DNA of 36,735 nt from a virus. The stretch covers positions 1 through 36,735 of the IMG/VR virus record IMGVR_UViG_3300032265_001280; one strand, 5' to 3'. The notes under the pieces are model-generated. The model saw nothing but the letters and a program-made list of their open reading frames with translations, had not been told where the DNA came from and searched no databases. A program made the translations under genes and the position numbers. Every line of letters begins with the position of its first letter. The stretch's first letter is position 1. Of this stretch, positions 26,315 to 32,909 are shown piece after piece.

Positions 26315-26864
26315 CCTGGTAGCCGCAGCCTTCGAGCTGGAGTGCGAAGTCGCCGCCATCCAGGCGGTCTGCGAGGTCGAGGCACCTCGCGGCGGCTTCG
26401 CCAACGGCGTCTGCCTGACCCTATTCGAGGGTCACATCTTCCACAAGTACACGAAGGGCCGCTTCGCCGAGAAGTACCCGACGATCTCGTACAAGTCCTG
26501 GACAACGCAGCACTACGGGAAGACCCCGGCCAAAGAGCGTGAGCGACTTGCCCTGGCCATGACCCTGGACATGAACGCCGCTTTGATGAGCGCCTCCTGG
26601 GGCAAGTTCCAGATCATGGGCTTCAACTTCGCCCTGTGCGGCTACACCAATGTGGTGGACTTCGTCCGAGACATGGAGTTCTCGGAAGACGCACAGCTCG
26701 ACGCCTTTGTCGAGTACATCAAGAACGTGGGCTTGGCCGACGAGTTGCAGGAGCACCGCTGGCACGACTTCGCCAGGAAGTACAACGGGCCGGAGTACAT
26801 GAAGAACAAGTACGCCGACAAGCTGGAAGCGGCCTACAAAAAGCACCTTGCCTCGGGGATATAA
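26286..26864 (+). CDS. Endolysin, N-acetylmuramidase (DUF3380/PF11860 type)
   Basis: 192 residues from ATG 26286 (an upstream in-frame start at 26223 lies in the preceding gene and gives an unlike N-terminus). The N-terminal helix with AVCEVEAPRGGF carries the presumed catalytic Glu (Glu30, or Glu32), followed by LFEGHIFHKYT, the conserved FE.H.F motif. Later features are the SASWGKFQIMGFNF motif, the helical FARKYNGPEYMKNKYADKLEAAYKKH C-terminus and HDFARKYNG. These are the signatures of phage N-acetylmuramidases that cut peptidoglycan. There is no signal peptide, so release needs a holin. Family identification is firm. Confidence 0.88.
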   Translation: MQTKLLQPRDLVAAAFELECEVAAIQAVCEVEAPRGGFANGVCLTLFEGHIFHKYTKGRFAEKYPTISYKSWTTQHYGKTPAKERERLALAMTLDMNAALMSASWGKFQIMGFNFALCGYTNVVDFVRDMEFSEDAQLDAFVEYIKNVGLADELQEHRWHDFARKYNGPEYMKNKYADKLEAAYKKHLASGI

Positions 26865-26866
26865 CT

Positions 26867-26895
26867 TTACGGCAGGAAACTCGTCAGCTTATAAT
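26867..26895 (+). promoter_or_regulatory. Promoter-like site before the fibre cassette
   Basis: TTACGG and a perfect TATAAT with 17-nt spacing, starting 2 nt past the endolysin stop. It would drive the cassette from 26921. Confidence 0.52.
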
Positions 26896-26920
26896 CAGGA
26901 AATACTTGACGGGTAACAAC

Positions 26921-27265
26921 ATGCCAGCAGCCCCACTCGACCTGGAAGTCGATCAGTTCGCCGCCTTCCGGAAGACCTCTTTCTACCTCGACGCCGACCG
27001 CCAGCCCATCGACATGACGGGCTGGACTGGTCACATGCAGATCAGGACGCCAACCGGCGAACTGGTCTACGACCTGTCCACGGCCACCGGCACCATCTCC
27101 CTCGGCGCGGACGGCGCTGTCAAGCTGTCGATCCCGGCCGTTGACACCGCCAAGTTCAAGTTCGTGAAGGCCGAGTACGACCTGGTCGTGACGCCGCCGT
27201 CGCAACCGCCCTACCGCCTGCTCGTGGGTGAGGTGACCTTGTCCAGGGGCGTGACCCGGCCATGA
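26921..27265 (+). CDS. Small beta-rich virion protein (BppU N-domain-like)
   Basis: 114 residues from ATG 26921; the RBS (GGGTAAC) is weak. It shows FRKTSFYLDADRQPIDMTGWTGHMQIRTPTGELVYDLST, a typical strand pattern of the small beta sandwich at the base of baseplate upper/fibre proteins (BppU-type N-domain), in which 'G..IDLTG..  MQIR' recurs. The stop overlaps the next ATG (ATGA). It probably serves as an adaptor between tail and fibre. The assignment is by resemblance of this short region only. Confidence 0.6.
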   Translation: MPAAPLDLEVDQFAAFRKTSFYLDADRQPIDMTGWTGHMQIRTPTGELVYDLSTATGTISLGADGAVKLSIPAVDTAKFKFVKAEYDLVVTPPSQPPYRLLVGEVTLSRGVTRP

Positions 27266-27780
27266 CCGACTGCAACCACATCATCGAAGTCGTCCAGGAG
27301 CAGATCGGCACCGTTGTCGATGTCCAGGATCGCACGCTGGTCGATGTCCAGGAGGTCACCTACATCATCGCCGACGCGAAGATGGGGCCTCCGGGGCCGC
27401 AGGGCCTGCCTGGCAATTCGTCGGGCCTGTTCGTGGCCAAGGCCGCTGCCAACCTGTCTGGGCACCGCGTTGTGCTGCTCAACGCCGACCGGAAGCTGGA
27501 GTACGGAAGCTGCGACCAGGAGGCCGACATGGACAGGATCATCGGCGTCACCAATGCCGCTGCCGAGGCCAACATGGACTGCCCTGTCGTCTCCAGCGGC
27601 GAGATGGTCGAGAACACCTGGGCATGGGATGTCACCTTGCCCGTGTACCTGGGCACGAACGGCACCTTGACGCAAGTTCCTCCGGAAGCGCCGGGTGCCA
27701 AGTTCTGCATGGTGGTGGGGTTCCCGATCTCCAGCACCTCGATTTTCATCAAACCTCGGGAACCCATCCTCATCTCTTAA
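27262..27780 (+). CDS. Tail fibre-like protein with short collagen-like segment
   Basis: 172 residues. The N-terminus has two VDVQ repeats (VVDVQD, LVDVQE) followed by a short collagen-like GPPGPQGLPG (about residues 42-51), a common hinge in phage fibres. A compact beta-rich domain follows (about 60-172) with VVLLNADRKLEYGSC and ends with FIKPREPILIS. Its start overlaps the preceding stop, and the next gene starts 12 nt later. A fibre or fibre-connector role is likely. Confidence 0.62.
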   Translation: MTDCNHIIEVVQEQIGTVVDVQDRTLVDVQEVTYIIADAKMGPPGPQGLPGNSSGLFVAKAAANLSGHRVVLLNADRKLEYGSCDQEADMDRIIGVTNAAAEANMDCPVVSSGEMVENTWAWDVTLPVYLGTNGTLTQVPPEAPGAKFCMVVGFPISSTSIFIKPREPILIS

Positions 27781-27792
27781 AGGTAAAGCACC

Positions 27793-28401
27793 ATGGCAAA
27801 CTCGGTAACAAAATTCCTGAAGCAAGCAGGAGGCCGTTTGGCCGAAGTCTTCGCTGTCGTCTCGTCGGCGGGTGCCGCTGACGCCGACAAAATCCCGGCG
27901 CTGAACGGCTCGGGCGTACTCGATCCAACCCTGCTGAACGCCAAAGCGTCTTCGGCTGGCGCAGGCGATGCCAACAAGGTGGTCATGCTCGGCGCTGACG
28001 GCAAGATCGACTCGACCATGTTCAACGCCTCGGGCAACTCGAACTCGAAGGATATGACGACCTCGGAAGCCCTGTCCGCTGGCAACTGGGTCAACATCCA
28101 CGACGTGAGCGGTTCCGCTCGCGTGCGCAAGGCCGATGCAGCCTCGCCAGGCAAGCCGGTGATGGGCTACGTCCTTGCCGCTGCGGCCTCCGGTGCTACC
28201 GTCAAAGTGTACTTCGAGGGCGAGAACACTGGCGTGTCCGGCATGACCGCTGGCGACGTGTACCTGTCGGCGACTACACCGGGTGCAGGCCAGGCAGAAT
28301 CGCCAACCGGCGTGGGCGTCCTGAGCCAGTTCATCGGCGTCGCCACCTCGGCCACCTCGGTCAACTACCAGCCAGGCCCTGTGGTCGTGCAGGCAGGCTG
28401 A
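27793..28401 (+). CDS. Virion fibre-like protein, Ala/Ser/Gly-rich
   Basis: 202 residues; AAGGTAAAG precedes the ATG. The N-terminus has repeated A.ADADK.PALN and GDANKVVMLGADGKIDSTMFN patterns often seen in phage fibre proteins of head or tail. The C-terminal part (GYVLAAAASGATVKVYFEGENTGVSGMTAGDVYLS..., LSQFIGVATSATSVNYQPGPVVVQ) is like the repeated 'capped' ends of trimeric fibre-associated proteins. The coding strand holds one motif copy near 28274. Structural role inferred. Confidence 0.62.
   Translation: MANSVTKFLKQAGGRLAEVFAVVSSAGAADADKIPALNGSGVLDPTLLNAKASSAGAGDANKVVMLGADGKIDSTMFNASGNSNSKDMTTSEALSAGNWVNIHDVSGSARVRKADAASPGKPVMGYVLAAAASGATVKVYFEGENTGVSGMTAGDVYLSATTPGAGQAESPTGVGVLSQFIGVATSATSVNYQPGPVVVQAG
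28274..28288 (+). repeat. Dispersed 15-bp motif, site 12
   Basis: CTACACCGGGTGCAG in the Ala/Ser/Gly-rich fibre-like gene. Confidence 0.68.
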
Positions 28402-28403
28402 TC

Positions 28404-28790
28404 ATGAGCGCCCCTAGCCTGAAGGTGACCGAGTACCGGAGCCACGCTGACAGCCCGCTCACGACCTTGTCCATCGAGCCGGGGGCGGTTGTCGTCACCA
28501 TGTTGTTTGACCAGCCGAACTCCCACACTCGGCTGCACAGCCACACGTTCGACCACTGGATGGAGGTCGTGAGCGGCACCGTCCTCATCGAGCTGGATGG
28601 TGTGCGCAGCATCAGGCGTGCGGGGGAGCGTTACCTGGTCGAGGCCCACAAACGCCACAGCGTGGTTCCCTTGTCCCTTGACGCCCTTGTCCGCTGCGTA
28701 CACGAGAACCCTCAAGTCCATCCAGACAACGTAGACCCTCACCTCGGCGTCCCGTATGAATGGGTCGGACGCCTGACCGAGATCGAATAA
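28404..28790 (+). CDS. Cupin-fold protein
   Basis: 128 residues. A cupin core is visible: HTRLHSHTFDHWMEVVSGTVLIEL (His45, His47 and His51, with His51 in the place usually taken by Glu) and, after GVRSIRRAGERYLVEAHKRHSVVPLS, a second-motif His85. These residues could bind a metal ion. The length is that of a single-domain cupin. Its stop overlaps the next ATG (TAATG). It lies within a cassette of virion genes, so a role in fibre or receptor interaction, or in modifying a surface sugar, is conceivable. Enzymatic activity is not shown. Confidence 0.72.
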   Translation: MSAPSLKVTEYRSHADSPLTTLSIEPGAVVVTMLFDQPNSHTRLHSHTFDHWMEVVSGTVLIELDGVRSIRRAGERYLVEAHKRHSVVPLSLDALVRCVHENPQVHPDNVDPHLGVPYEWVGRLTEIE

Positions 28791-29749
28791 TGCAACGCGC
28801 AAACTTTGTAGAAGAAACAGCAGTCTCCATTGCCGGAACCAACGGCAATGGCGATGTCACGCTGACGCCGGTTTATGGCTACCCGTCGATTGAACGAGCA
28901 CTCGGCACCGGCACCGTGTTCATCCCCTACGTCATCGAAGACACCTACAACTTCAAGATGGAGAGCGGGCTTGGCAAGGTGGTCGGGGGTGTGCTCACGC
29001 GCCTGAAGCCGCAGACCACCTGGGACGCCGCGACCGACACCTACAACAACTTTGCACCAGCTCCCCTGGAGTTCGGCAGCAATCCCGAACCTGGCAGCAT
29101 CCGGGTGCGTATCGCTCTCACGGCAGAAAACTCCCCGCCGCTGCACCCCGGCATGGTCAACGCTGGACTCAGCACCGAAGCCTGGAACCAGTACCCTATC
29201 AGCCCGCACCTCGGCGCGCAAACCGGCAGTGGTGCAGGTGTCAGTTCAAGTCCCGGTACGGAGTTCCACACCTACTACAGGCTGGACTACGGCGGCAGGC
29301 TCACGGGCTTGCAGATCGACCTGACCGGGAGCTATGCCAACTCGATCATCCGGCTGGCAGTGTATGACATCGGGCCTGATGCCTTGCCTTCCCGGAAGCT
29401 GGCACAAACGCACAACATCGACGCGAGCACTACCGGCCTGCGGACGCTGAACGATCCGAGCTTGTGGGTGCATGGTCAGAACGTATTCCTGAACCCAGGC
29501 TGGTACACCGTCATGTATCAGACGAGCTACGGTATCTCCGTGCGCGGACTCCTGAACGGCAACTCGGCGGGCACTGGCCCTAGCCCTCTCGGCCGTACCG
29601 GGCCTAGCTACGCGGGTTACAAGACGACCTTGACCAACTTCAGGTCGAACGGTGCTGCCTGGGAGGAGCTTCCGGCAGAGTTCGTTCCGGGTGCCATGGG
29701 CATCATGGGTGCGCAGATTGCTTGGGTAGGTATGAGGGTACAACCATGA
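28790..29749 (+). CDS. Probable receptor-binding/tail fibre tip protein
   Basis: 319 residues from ATG 28790, overlapping the preceding stop (an in-frame ATG at 28760 is inside the cupin gene). N-terminal residues 1-25 (ETAVSIAGTNGNGDVTLTPVYGYPSIERAL) look like a fibre attachment motif. The rest is beta-rich: HTYYRLDYGGRLTGLQIDLTGSYANSIIRLAVYDIGPDALPSRKLAQTHNIDASTTG, a galactose-binding-like jelly-roll pattern, ending with GAQIAWVGMRVQP. The next gene overlaps the stop. This is probably a receptor-binding protein; the receptor is unknown. Confidence 0.62.
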   Translation: MQRANFVEETAVSIAGTNGNGDVTLTPVYGYPSIERALGTGTVFIPYVIEDTYNFKMESGLGKVVGGVLTRLKPQTTWDAATDTYNNFAPAPLEFGSNPEPGSIRVRIALTAENSPPLHPGMVNAGLSTEAWNQYPISPHLGAQTGSGAGVSSSPGTEFHTYYRLDYGGRLTGLQIDLTGSYANSIIRLAVYDIGPDALPSRKLAQTHNIDASTTGLRTLNDPSLWVHGQNVFLNPGWYTVMYQTSYGISVRGLLNGNSAGTGPSPLGRTGPSYAGYKTTLTNFRSNGAAWEELPAEFVPGAMGIMGAQIAWVGMRVQP

Positions 29750-30246
29750 TCGACTACATCGAGAAGGGCGCGGGGCTGCATGAGGCCATTCGCCAAGCTG
29801 GCCACTGGCTGCGCCAGGAGAACGGAGAGTGGGTCTCCTCCAACGACGAGCTGGTGCAGCTCATCATCAACGACTACTCGCTCGTGCAGGCGCGTGCGCG
29901 CAAGTGCGCTGAGGTGACGGCACACGCCAAGGTGTTGCGGGACAAGGTCGTGTCCACCATCAGCCCAGGCGAGATGGCGAGCTGGTCGCTGAAGGCCCTG
30001 GAGGCGACCAAGTTCAGCGCCAGCGGCAATGCCGCTGACTGCCCCATGCTGTCGCTGGAGGCCCAGGCCCGCAACATCCCACTTGCCGACCTGGTGGCCA
30101 AGGTGCATGGCAACACGCAGAGGTTCAGCATGGCCGAGGCCATGATCGGTGGTACCGATGGACGCCACCGTGACACCATTACCGCGCTGGACGACTTCGA
30201 GGCCATCAACAACTACGACTTCAGCTCCGGCTGGCCGGTGGTGTAA
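29746..30246 (+). CDS. Probable tail fibre assembly protein (DUF4376-like)
   Basis: 166 residues from ATG 29746 (GAGGGT upstream); its start overlaps the previous stop by 4 nt. The helical region ARKCAEVTAHAKVLRDKVV...EAQARNIPLADLVAKVHGNTQRFSMAEAMIGGTDGRHRDTITALDDFEAI looks like the DUF4376 type that accompanies fibre tips. In this family a short N-terminal hook attaches to the fibre. The role is chaperoning or capping of the preceding receptor-binding protein. Inference from sequence pattern and adjacency. Confidence 0.6.
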   Translation: MIDYIEKGAGLHEAIRQAGHWLRQENGEWVSSNDELVQLIINDYSLVQARARKCAEVTAHAKVLRDKVVSTISPGEMASWSLKALEATKFSASGNAADCPMLSLEAQARNIPLADLVAKVHGNTQRFSMAEAMIGGTDGRHRDTITALDDFEAINNYDFSSGWPVV

Positions 30247-30540
30247 GTGAGCTTCGGACGGTCGTCATTCGGCAGCATCCCATTTGGCCTCAATGCCTAT
30301 GTGGTGGAGCAGCCGCCCCTGGAGGGTGGCCACCGCGCCATCATTCTGATGGGCGGCGTGCTGCACCAGATTCCCGACGACCAGATCGGCCTGGGATGGG
30401 AACCCGTCACCTTGTGGCGTGGCCAGCTCGTGGAGTATGACCTGACCAAGTTCCTCCAGGCCGGGGAGCTTGGCATCCCGCTGATCTTCCTGGACGGCAG
30501 GCTCCAGACCTTGCCTGAAGGCGAGAACCTGATTCTCTGA
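30247..30540 (+). CDS. Small beta-rich hypothetical protein
   Basis: 97 residues, GTG start immediately after the preceding TAA. It begins FGRSSFGSIPFGLNAY and contains VLHQIPDDQIG and LIFLDGRLQTLPEGENLIL, hydrophobic and beta-rich short repeats like those of small tail-tip proteins. It closes the fibre cassette just before a promoter-like site. No family is recognised; a structural role is likely from position. Confidence 0.62.
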   Translation: MSFGRSSFGSIPFGLNAYVVEQPPLEGGHRAIILMGGVLHQIPDDQIGLGWEPVTLWRGQLVEYDLTKFLQAGELGIPLIFLDGRLQTLPEGENLIL

Positions 30541-30570
30541 TTGCCAGACGAGTTTCCGTGTGGATATAAT
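30541..30570 (+). promoter_or_regulatory. Strong promoter-like site before the holin gene
   Basis: TTGCCA and a perfect TATAAT with 18-nt spacing, directly after the preceding stop and 24 nt before the holin ATG. It is the best sigma70-type match in the window. Confidence 0.6.
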
Positions 30571-30593
30571 GGCTCCAATTTCTGGAGAGCAAC

Positions 30594-31136
30594 ATGGACA
30601 AGAACGACGTTTTGGATTTTGCGAAGAAGGCCATCCCCTGGATCGGGGCGGCGGCTACCGGCAATGTGCCGGTGCTGGTCGCAATGGCTTCGCAGGCAGT
30701 CAGCGATGCGCTCGGCGTCAAGGTCGAGGCTACACCGACTGCAATCGCGGAAGCAGTGGCAGGCGCGACACCTGAACAGATGATCGCGCTGAAGGCGGCA
30801 GAGAACGACTTCGCGCTGAAGATGCGCGAACTCAACTACAAGGAAGTGACCGAGCTGTACGCTTCAGAGGTGGCCGACCGCAATGGTGCGCGGGAGCGCG
30901 AGGCGAAGGTCAACGACCACACCAACCGCAACCTGGCGTACCTGGTCATCGGTGCGTTCATCGCCATGGTGGCCTGCACCCTGATGGGCTGGACGAAGGC
31001 CGAGTCGGTCATGGCGGGCACGCTGATCGGCTACCTGTCGGCGAAGGCCGAACAGGTGCTGTCGTACTACTTCGGCAGCACGCGAGGCAGCTCGCGGAAG
31101 ACGGAATTGCTGGCGTCGAAGACGCCGACAAAATAG
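30594..31136 (+). CDS. Holin, 3-TM (GTA_holin_3TM) type
   Basis: 180 residues; GGAGAGCAAC precedes the ATG. The N-terminal segment (about 13-36, AIPWIGAAATGNVPVLVAMASQAV) is hydrophobic. A middle charged helix (DFALKMRELNYKEVTELYASEVADRNGAREREAKVNDHTNRNLAYL) is followed by two transmembrane segments (about 114-133 and 138-152) and GYLSAKAEQVLSYYFGSTRGSSRKTELL, a strongly conserved tail in this holin family. It would open the inner membrane for the endolysin. The endolysin lies 3.7 kb upstream, so the lysis genes are split. One motif copy lies within. Confidence 0.82.
   Translation: MDKNDVLDFAKKAIPWIGAAATGNVPVLVAMASQAVSDALGVKVEATPTAIAEAVAGATPEQMIALKAAENDFALKMRELNYKEVTELYASEVADRNGAREREAKVNDHTNRNLAYLVIGAFIAMVACTLMGWTKAESVMAGTLIGYLSAKAEQVLSYYFGSTRGSSRKTELLASKTPTK
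30730..30744 (+). repeat. Dispersed 15-bp motif, site 13
   Basis: CTACACCGACTGCAA in the holin gene. Confidence 0.62.
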
Positions 31137-31176
31137 GGATTGCAACTCAGGAGGAGGTGATTCTCTATCTAGGTCG

Positions 31177-31196
31177 AGGCCCCGTAAGGGGCCTTT
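31177..31196 (+). terminator. Terminator-like hairpin between convergent operons
   Basis: AGGCCCCGTAAGGGGCCT stem followed by TTTACC. It ends the plus-strand late operon at the point where it meets the minus-strand genes. The T-run is short, so strength is uncertain. The rest of the 31137-31194 gap holds no gene I can support. Confidence 0.6.
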
Positions 31197-31261
31197 ACCT
31201 TATGGTGAAGCTATTCCGCTTCGCTCGGTTTGCTACCTGGGTCAAGACCTGGAAGTTATTC
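31195..31261 (-). pseudogene. Out-of-frame remnant of the HNH C-terminus
   Basis: In the frame one dinucleotide away this segment encodes WNNFQVLTQVANRAKRNSFTIR and a TAA at 31195-31197. That matches the missing end of the HNH protein; the full ancestral protein would be about 183 residues. Confidence 0.78.
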
Positions 31262-31748
31262 CACACACATGAAGTCCGCAGACGAGGTCTCCACGAAGTG
31301 GTATGACATGATCCACCTCCCAGGGTTCGCCAGTCAGCACCTCAAGCCGAATAGCTAGGTCACAGGCTTCGTAGAATACAAGGTCAGTCAACTCGGACGA
31401 CCAAGGCATCACGGCCCGCTTCCTGGCGGCTCGCCGCTTGGAGCTATACCTGCGAACAGCGTCGGGATTTTCCCGCTTATATCGCCTACAGGTCTCACGG
31501 TGGGCTTCCTTCTGCTCGACCGTTGCAGACGACTTGTACCTGTTCCGGATAGCCGCTGACTTCTCTGGGTTCTCCTGTGCCCAACGAACCCTGCGGGCGG
31601 TCTCATGAACCTTATTTTCCTGGGCCTTGGCAGACCGGCGAAGCCTGGCGCAAGGTTTGCAGGCACTGCTATACCCACTGCTCTGGCTCTTGTCCACGTA
31701 GAACGACTCGAAGGGTAGAACCTGCTTGCAGGCATAGCAGTTTTTCAC
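31242..31748 (-). CDS. HNH homing-type endonuclease, C-terminally frameshifted
   Basis: 168 residues; GTG start 2 nt after the stop of the preceding gene. The N-terminus carries a zinc-knuckle pair (Cys4-Cys7 and Cys30-Cys33), followed by a basic helical DNA-contacting part (KRRAARKRAVMPWSS). It ends with the HNH core EVDHVIPLRGDLVCGLHV (Asp146-His147). After Val161 the frame changes at a (TG)4 tract, giving CGITSRS and a stop. Removing one TG gives HVWNNFQVLTQVANRAKRNSF, which matches the conserved continuation of this family. So the copy has lost the conserved Asn and is probably inactive. Lower GC and different codon use point to acquisition. Confidence 0.82.
   Translation of the reverse strand: MKNCYACKQVLPFESFYVDKSQSSGYSSACKPCARLRRSAKAQENKVHETARRVRWAQENPEKSAAIRNRYKSSATVEQKEAHRETCRRYKRENPDAVRRYSSKRRAARKRAVMPWSSELTDLVFYEACDLAIRLEVLTGEPWEVDHVIPLRGDLVCGLHVCGITSRS
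31262..31269 (+). repeat. (CA)4 dinucleotide tract at the HNH frameshift
   Basis: CACACACA on the plus strand, read as (TG)4 in the HNH gene. Loss of one unit restores the full reading frame. Confidence 0.85.
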
Positions 31749-31750
31749 GA

Positions 31751-31951
31751 TTAGCTCGCTTCCTGTGGATCGGTGGGCAGCGGCTCCAATTGATCCGGCC
31801 CGTAGATGTGCAGTAGCCCCGCAGGCTCGTCCATCTCGAAGACGTACCGCTCAAACCCTTTCAGGGTCGTGAACACGCCGACGATGGTGCCGTGGCACTG
31901 GTAACTGCCGCCGACCTTCTGGACGCGGTCTCGATCTTTAAACTTAGGCAC
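31751..31951 (-). CDS. Small conserved hypothetical protein
   Basis: 66 residues, GTG start overlapping the thyA stop, with AGGAG 7 nt upstream. It reads as a basic beta-rich mini-domain: DRVQKVGGSYQCHGTIVGVFTTLKGFERYVFEMDEPAGLLHIYGPDQLEPLP. Similar short proteins with the pattern 'G..Y...GTIV..F.T..G..RYVFE.D.P.GLLHI..P.QLE' are recurrent in phages, and their function is unknown. The operon position is downstream of thymidylate synthase. Confidence 0.75.
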   Translation of the reverse strand: MPKFKDRDRVQKVGGSYQCHGTIVGVFTTLKGFERYVFEMDEPAGLLHIYGPDQLEPLPTDPQEAS

Positions 31952-32909
31952 TAGGAATCTCCTTGTTGGTAACGGTTGTGGCCATCGGCACCTTGTCCGA
32001 CTTGAGCCGGTATGGATTATAGCCGTCCAGGACGATCAGGCTGTGATCGACAGCGGCCAGGCCATTGGCATCGACACCGTACAAGTCCTGCCCCAGGAAC
32101 AGATGGGGGAAGGGCTTCTCCTCTTTGGTGACGGCGATGTCGAGCTGCTCCTGCACGGCATCGAACGCCTTGTTGTAGATGTGAGTGTCGTCCAGGTGGT
32201 GCGTCAGCCAGCGCGGTTTCAGGCCGGTCGCCGCCGCCACCAGGTGGAGCAGCAGCGCCGCCCCGGCGATATTCATCGGCACACCCAGGAACATGTCCGA
32301 CGACCGCTGGTAGAACGACATGTTCAGCTCACCGGCAGCGACGTTGACCTGGAAGCGGTATAAGACGTGGCAAGGTGGCAGACACATCTCGGCGAAATGG
32401 TCAGGGCGCCAGGCCGAGAGCACGATGCGGCGGCTGTACGGGTCGTTGCGGATCATGTCCAGGACAACTTGCACCTGGTCGATGCTCTCGTCAACCACCG
32501 TGAACAGCGGCTCGTCTGCCGTGTTCTCGTACTCGTGGAGGGTATGAGCCTCCCAGTGCCTCCACTGGTAACCGTACGCCTTGCCCATGTCGCCAGGGCC
32601 TTTGCGGTGCGGGCTGGCCAGCCAGTCGGCATTGCCGTTGGCGTCCTTCTCCCACCACTTGCAGCCGATGGCAGCGAAGTCGGCGCTGTTGGTGTAGCCG
32701 CGCAGGAAGCCGACGATCTCGCCACGGATGCCGGGGAAGTACAGCTCTTTCGACCACGGTGCCGGGAAGCCGTTGTTCATGTCGAAGCGCATGATCGAGC
32801 CGTAGGGCAAGGTCAGTGCCCACTGGTCGGTGCGGTTGTCCTGGCGGTAGCCGGTGGCCATGACCTCGCCCAGGAGCATGTGGTATTGGTGCATGGAAGT
32901 GTCAAGCAT
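31944..32909 (-). CDS. thyA: Thymidylate synthase
   Basis: 321 residues from ATG 32909, preceded by GGAG at a 7-nt distance; the long upstream extension of the frame is discarded. It converts dUMP to dTMP with methylene-tetrahydrofolate. It carries the conserved arginine pair in PYSRRIVLSAW, the nucleophile Cys180 in LPPCHVLYRFQV, QRSSDMFLGVPMNIA, and LTHHLDDTHIYNK near the C-terminus. The start overlaps the stop of the SLOG-like gene by 8 nt, and a copy of the dispersed motif ends on its ribosome binding site. It supplies dTMP for phage DNA synthesis. Confidence 0.93.
   Translation of the reverse strand: MLDTSMHQYHMLLGEVMATGYRQDNRTDQWALTLPYGSIMRFDMNNGFPAPWSKELYFPGIRGEIVGFLRGYTNSADFAAIGCKWWEKDANGNADWLASPHRKGPGDMGKAYGYQWRHWEAHTLHEYENTADEPLFTVVDESIDQVQVVLDMIRNDPYSRRIVLSAWRPDHFAEMCLPPCHVLYRFQVNVAAGELNMSFYQRSSDMFLGVPMNIAGAALLLHLVAAATGLKPRWLTHHLDDTHIYNKAFDAVQEQLDIAVTKEEKPFPHLFLGQDLYGVDANGLAAVDHSLIVLDGYNPYRLKSDKVPMATTVTNKEIPSA

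Noticed and set aside
31137-31241. tRNA or small gene in the convergent gap
   Set aside because: Only the hairpin and the out-of-frame HNH end are visible; no cloverleaf pattern or RBS-supported frame.
31801-31830. GTAGATGTGCAGTAGC as a motif copy
   Set aside because: Contains TGTGCAG, but the other half and position pattern do not fit.
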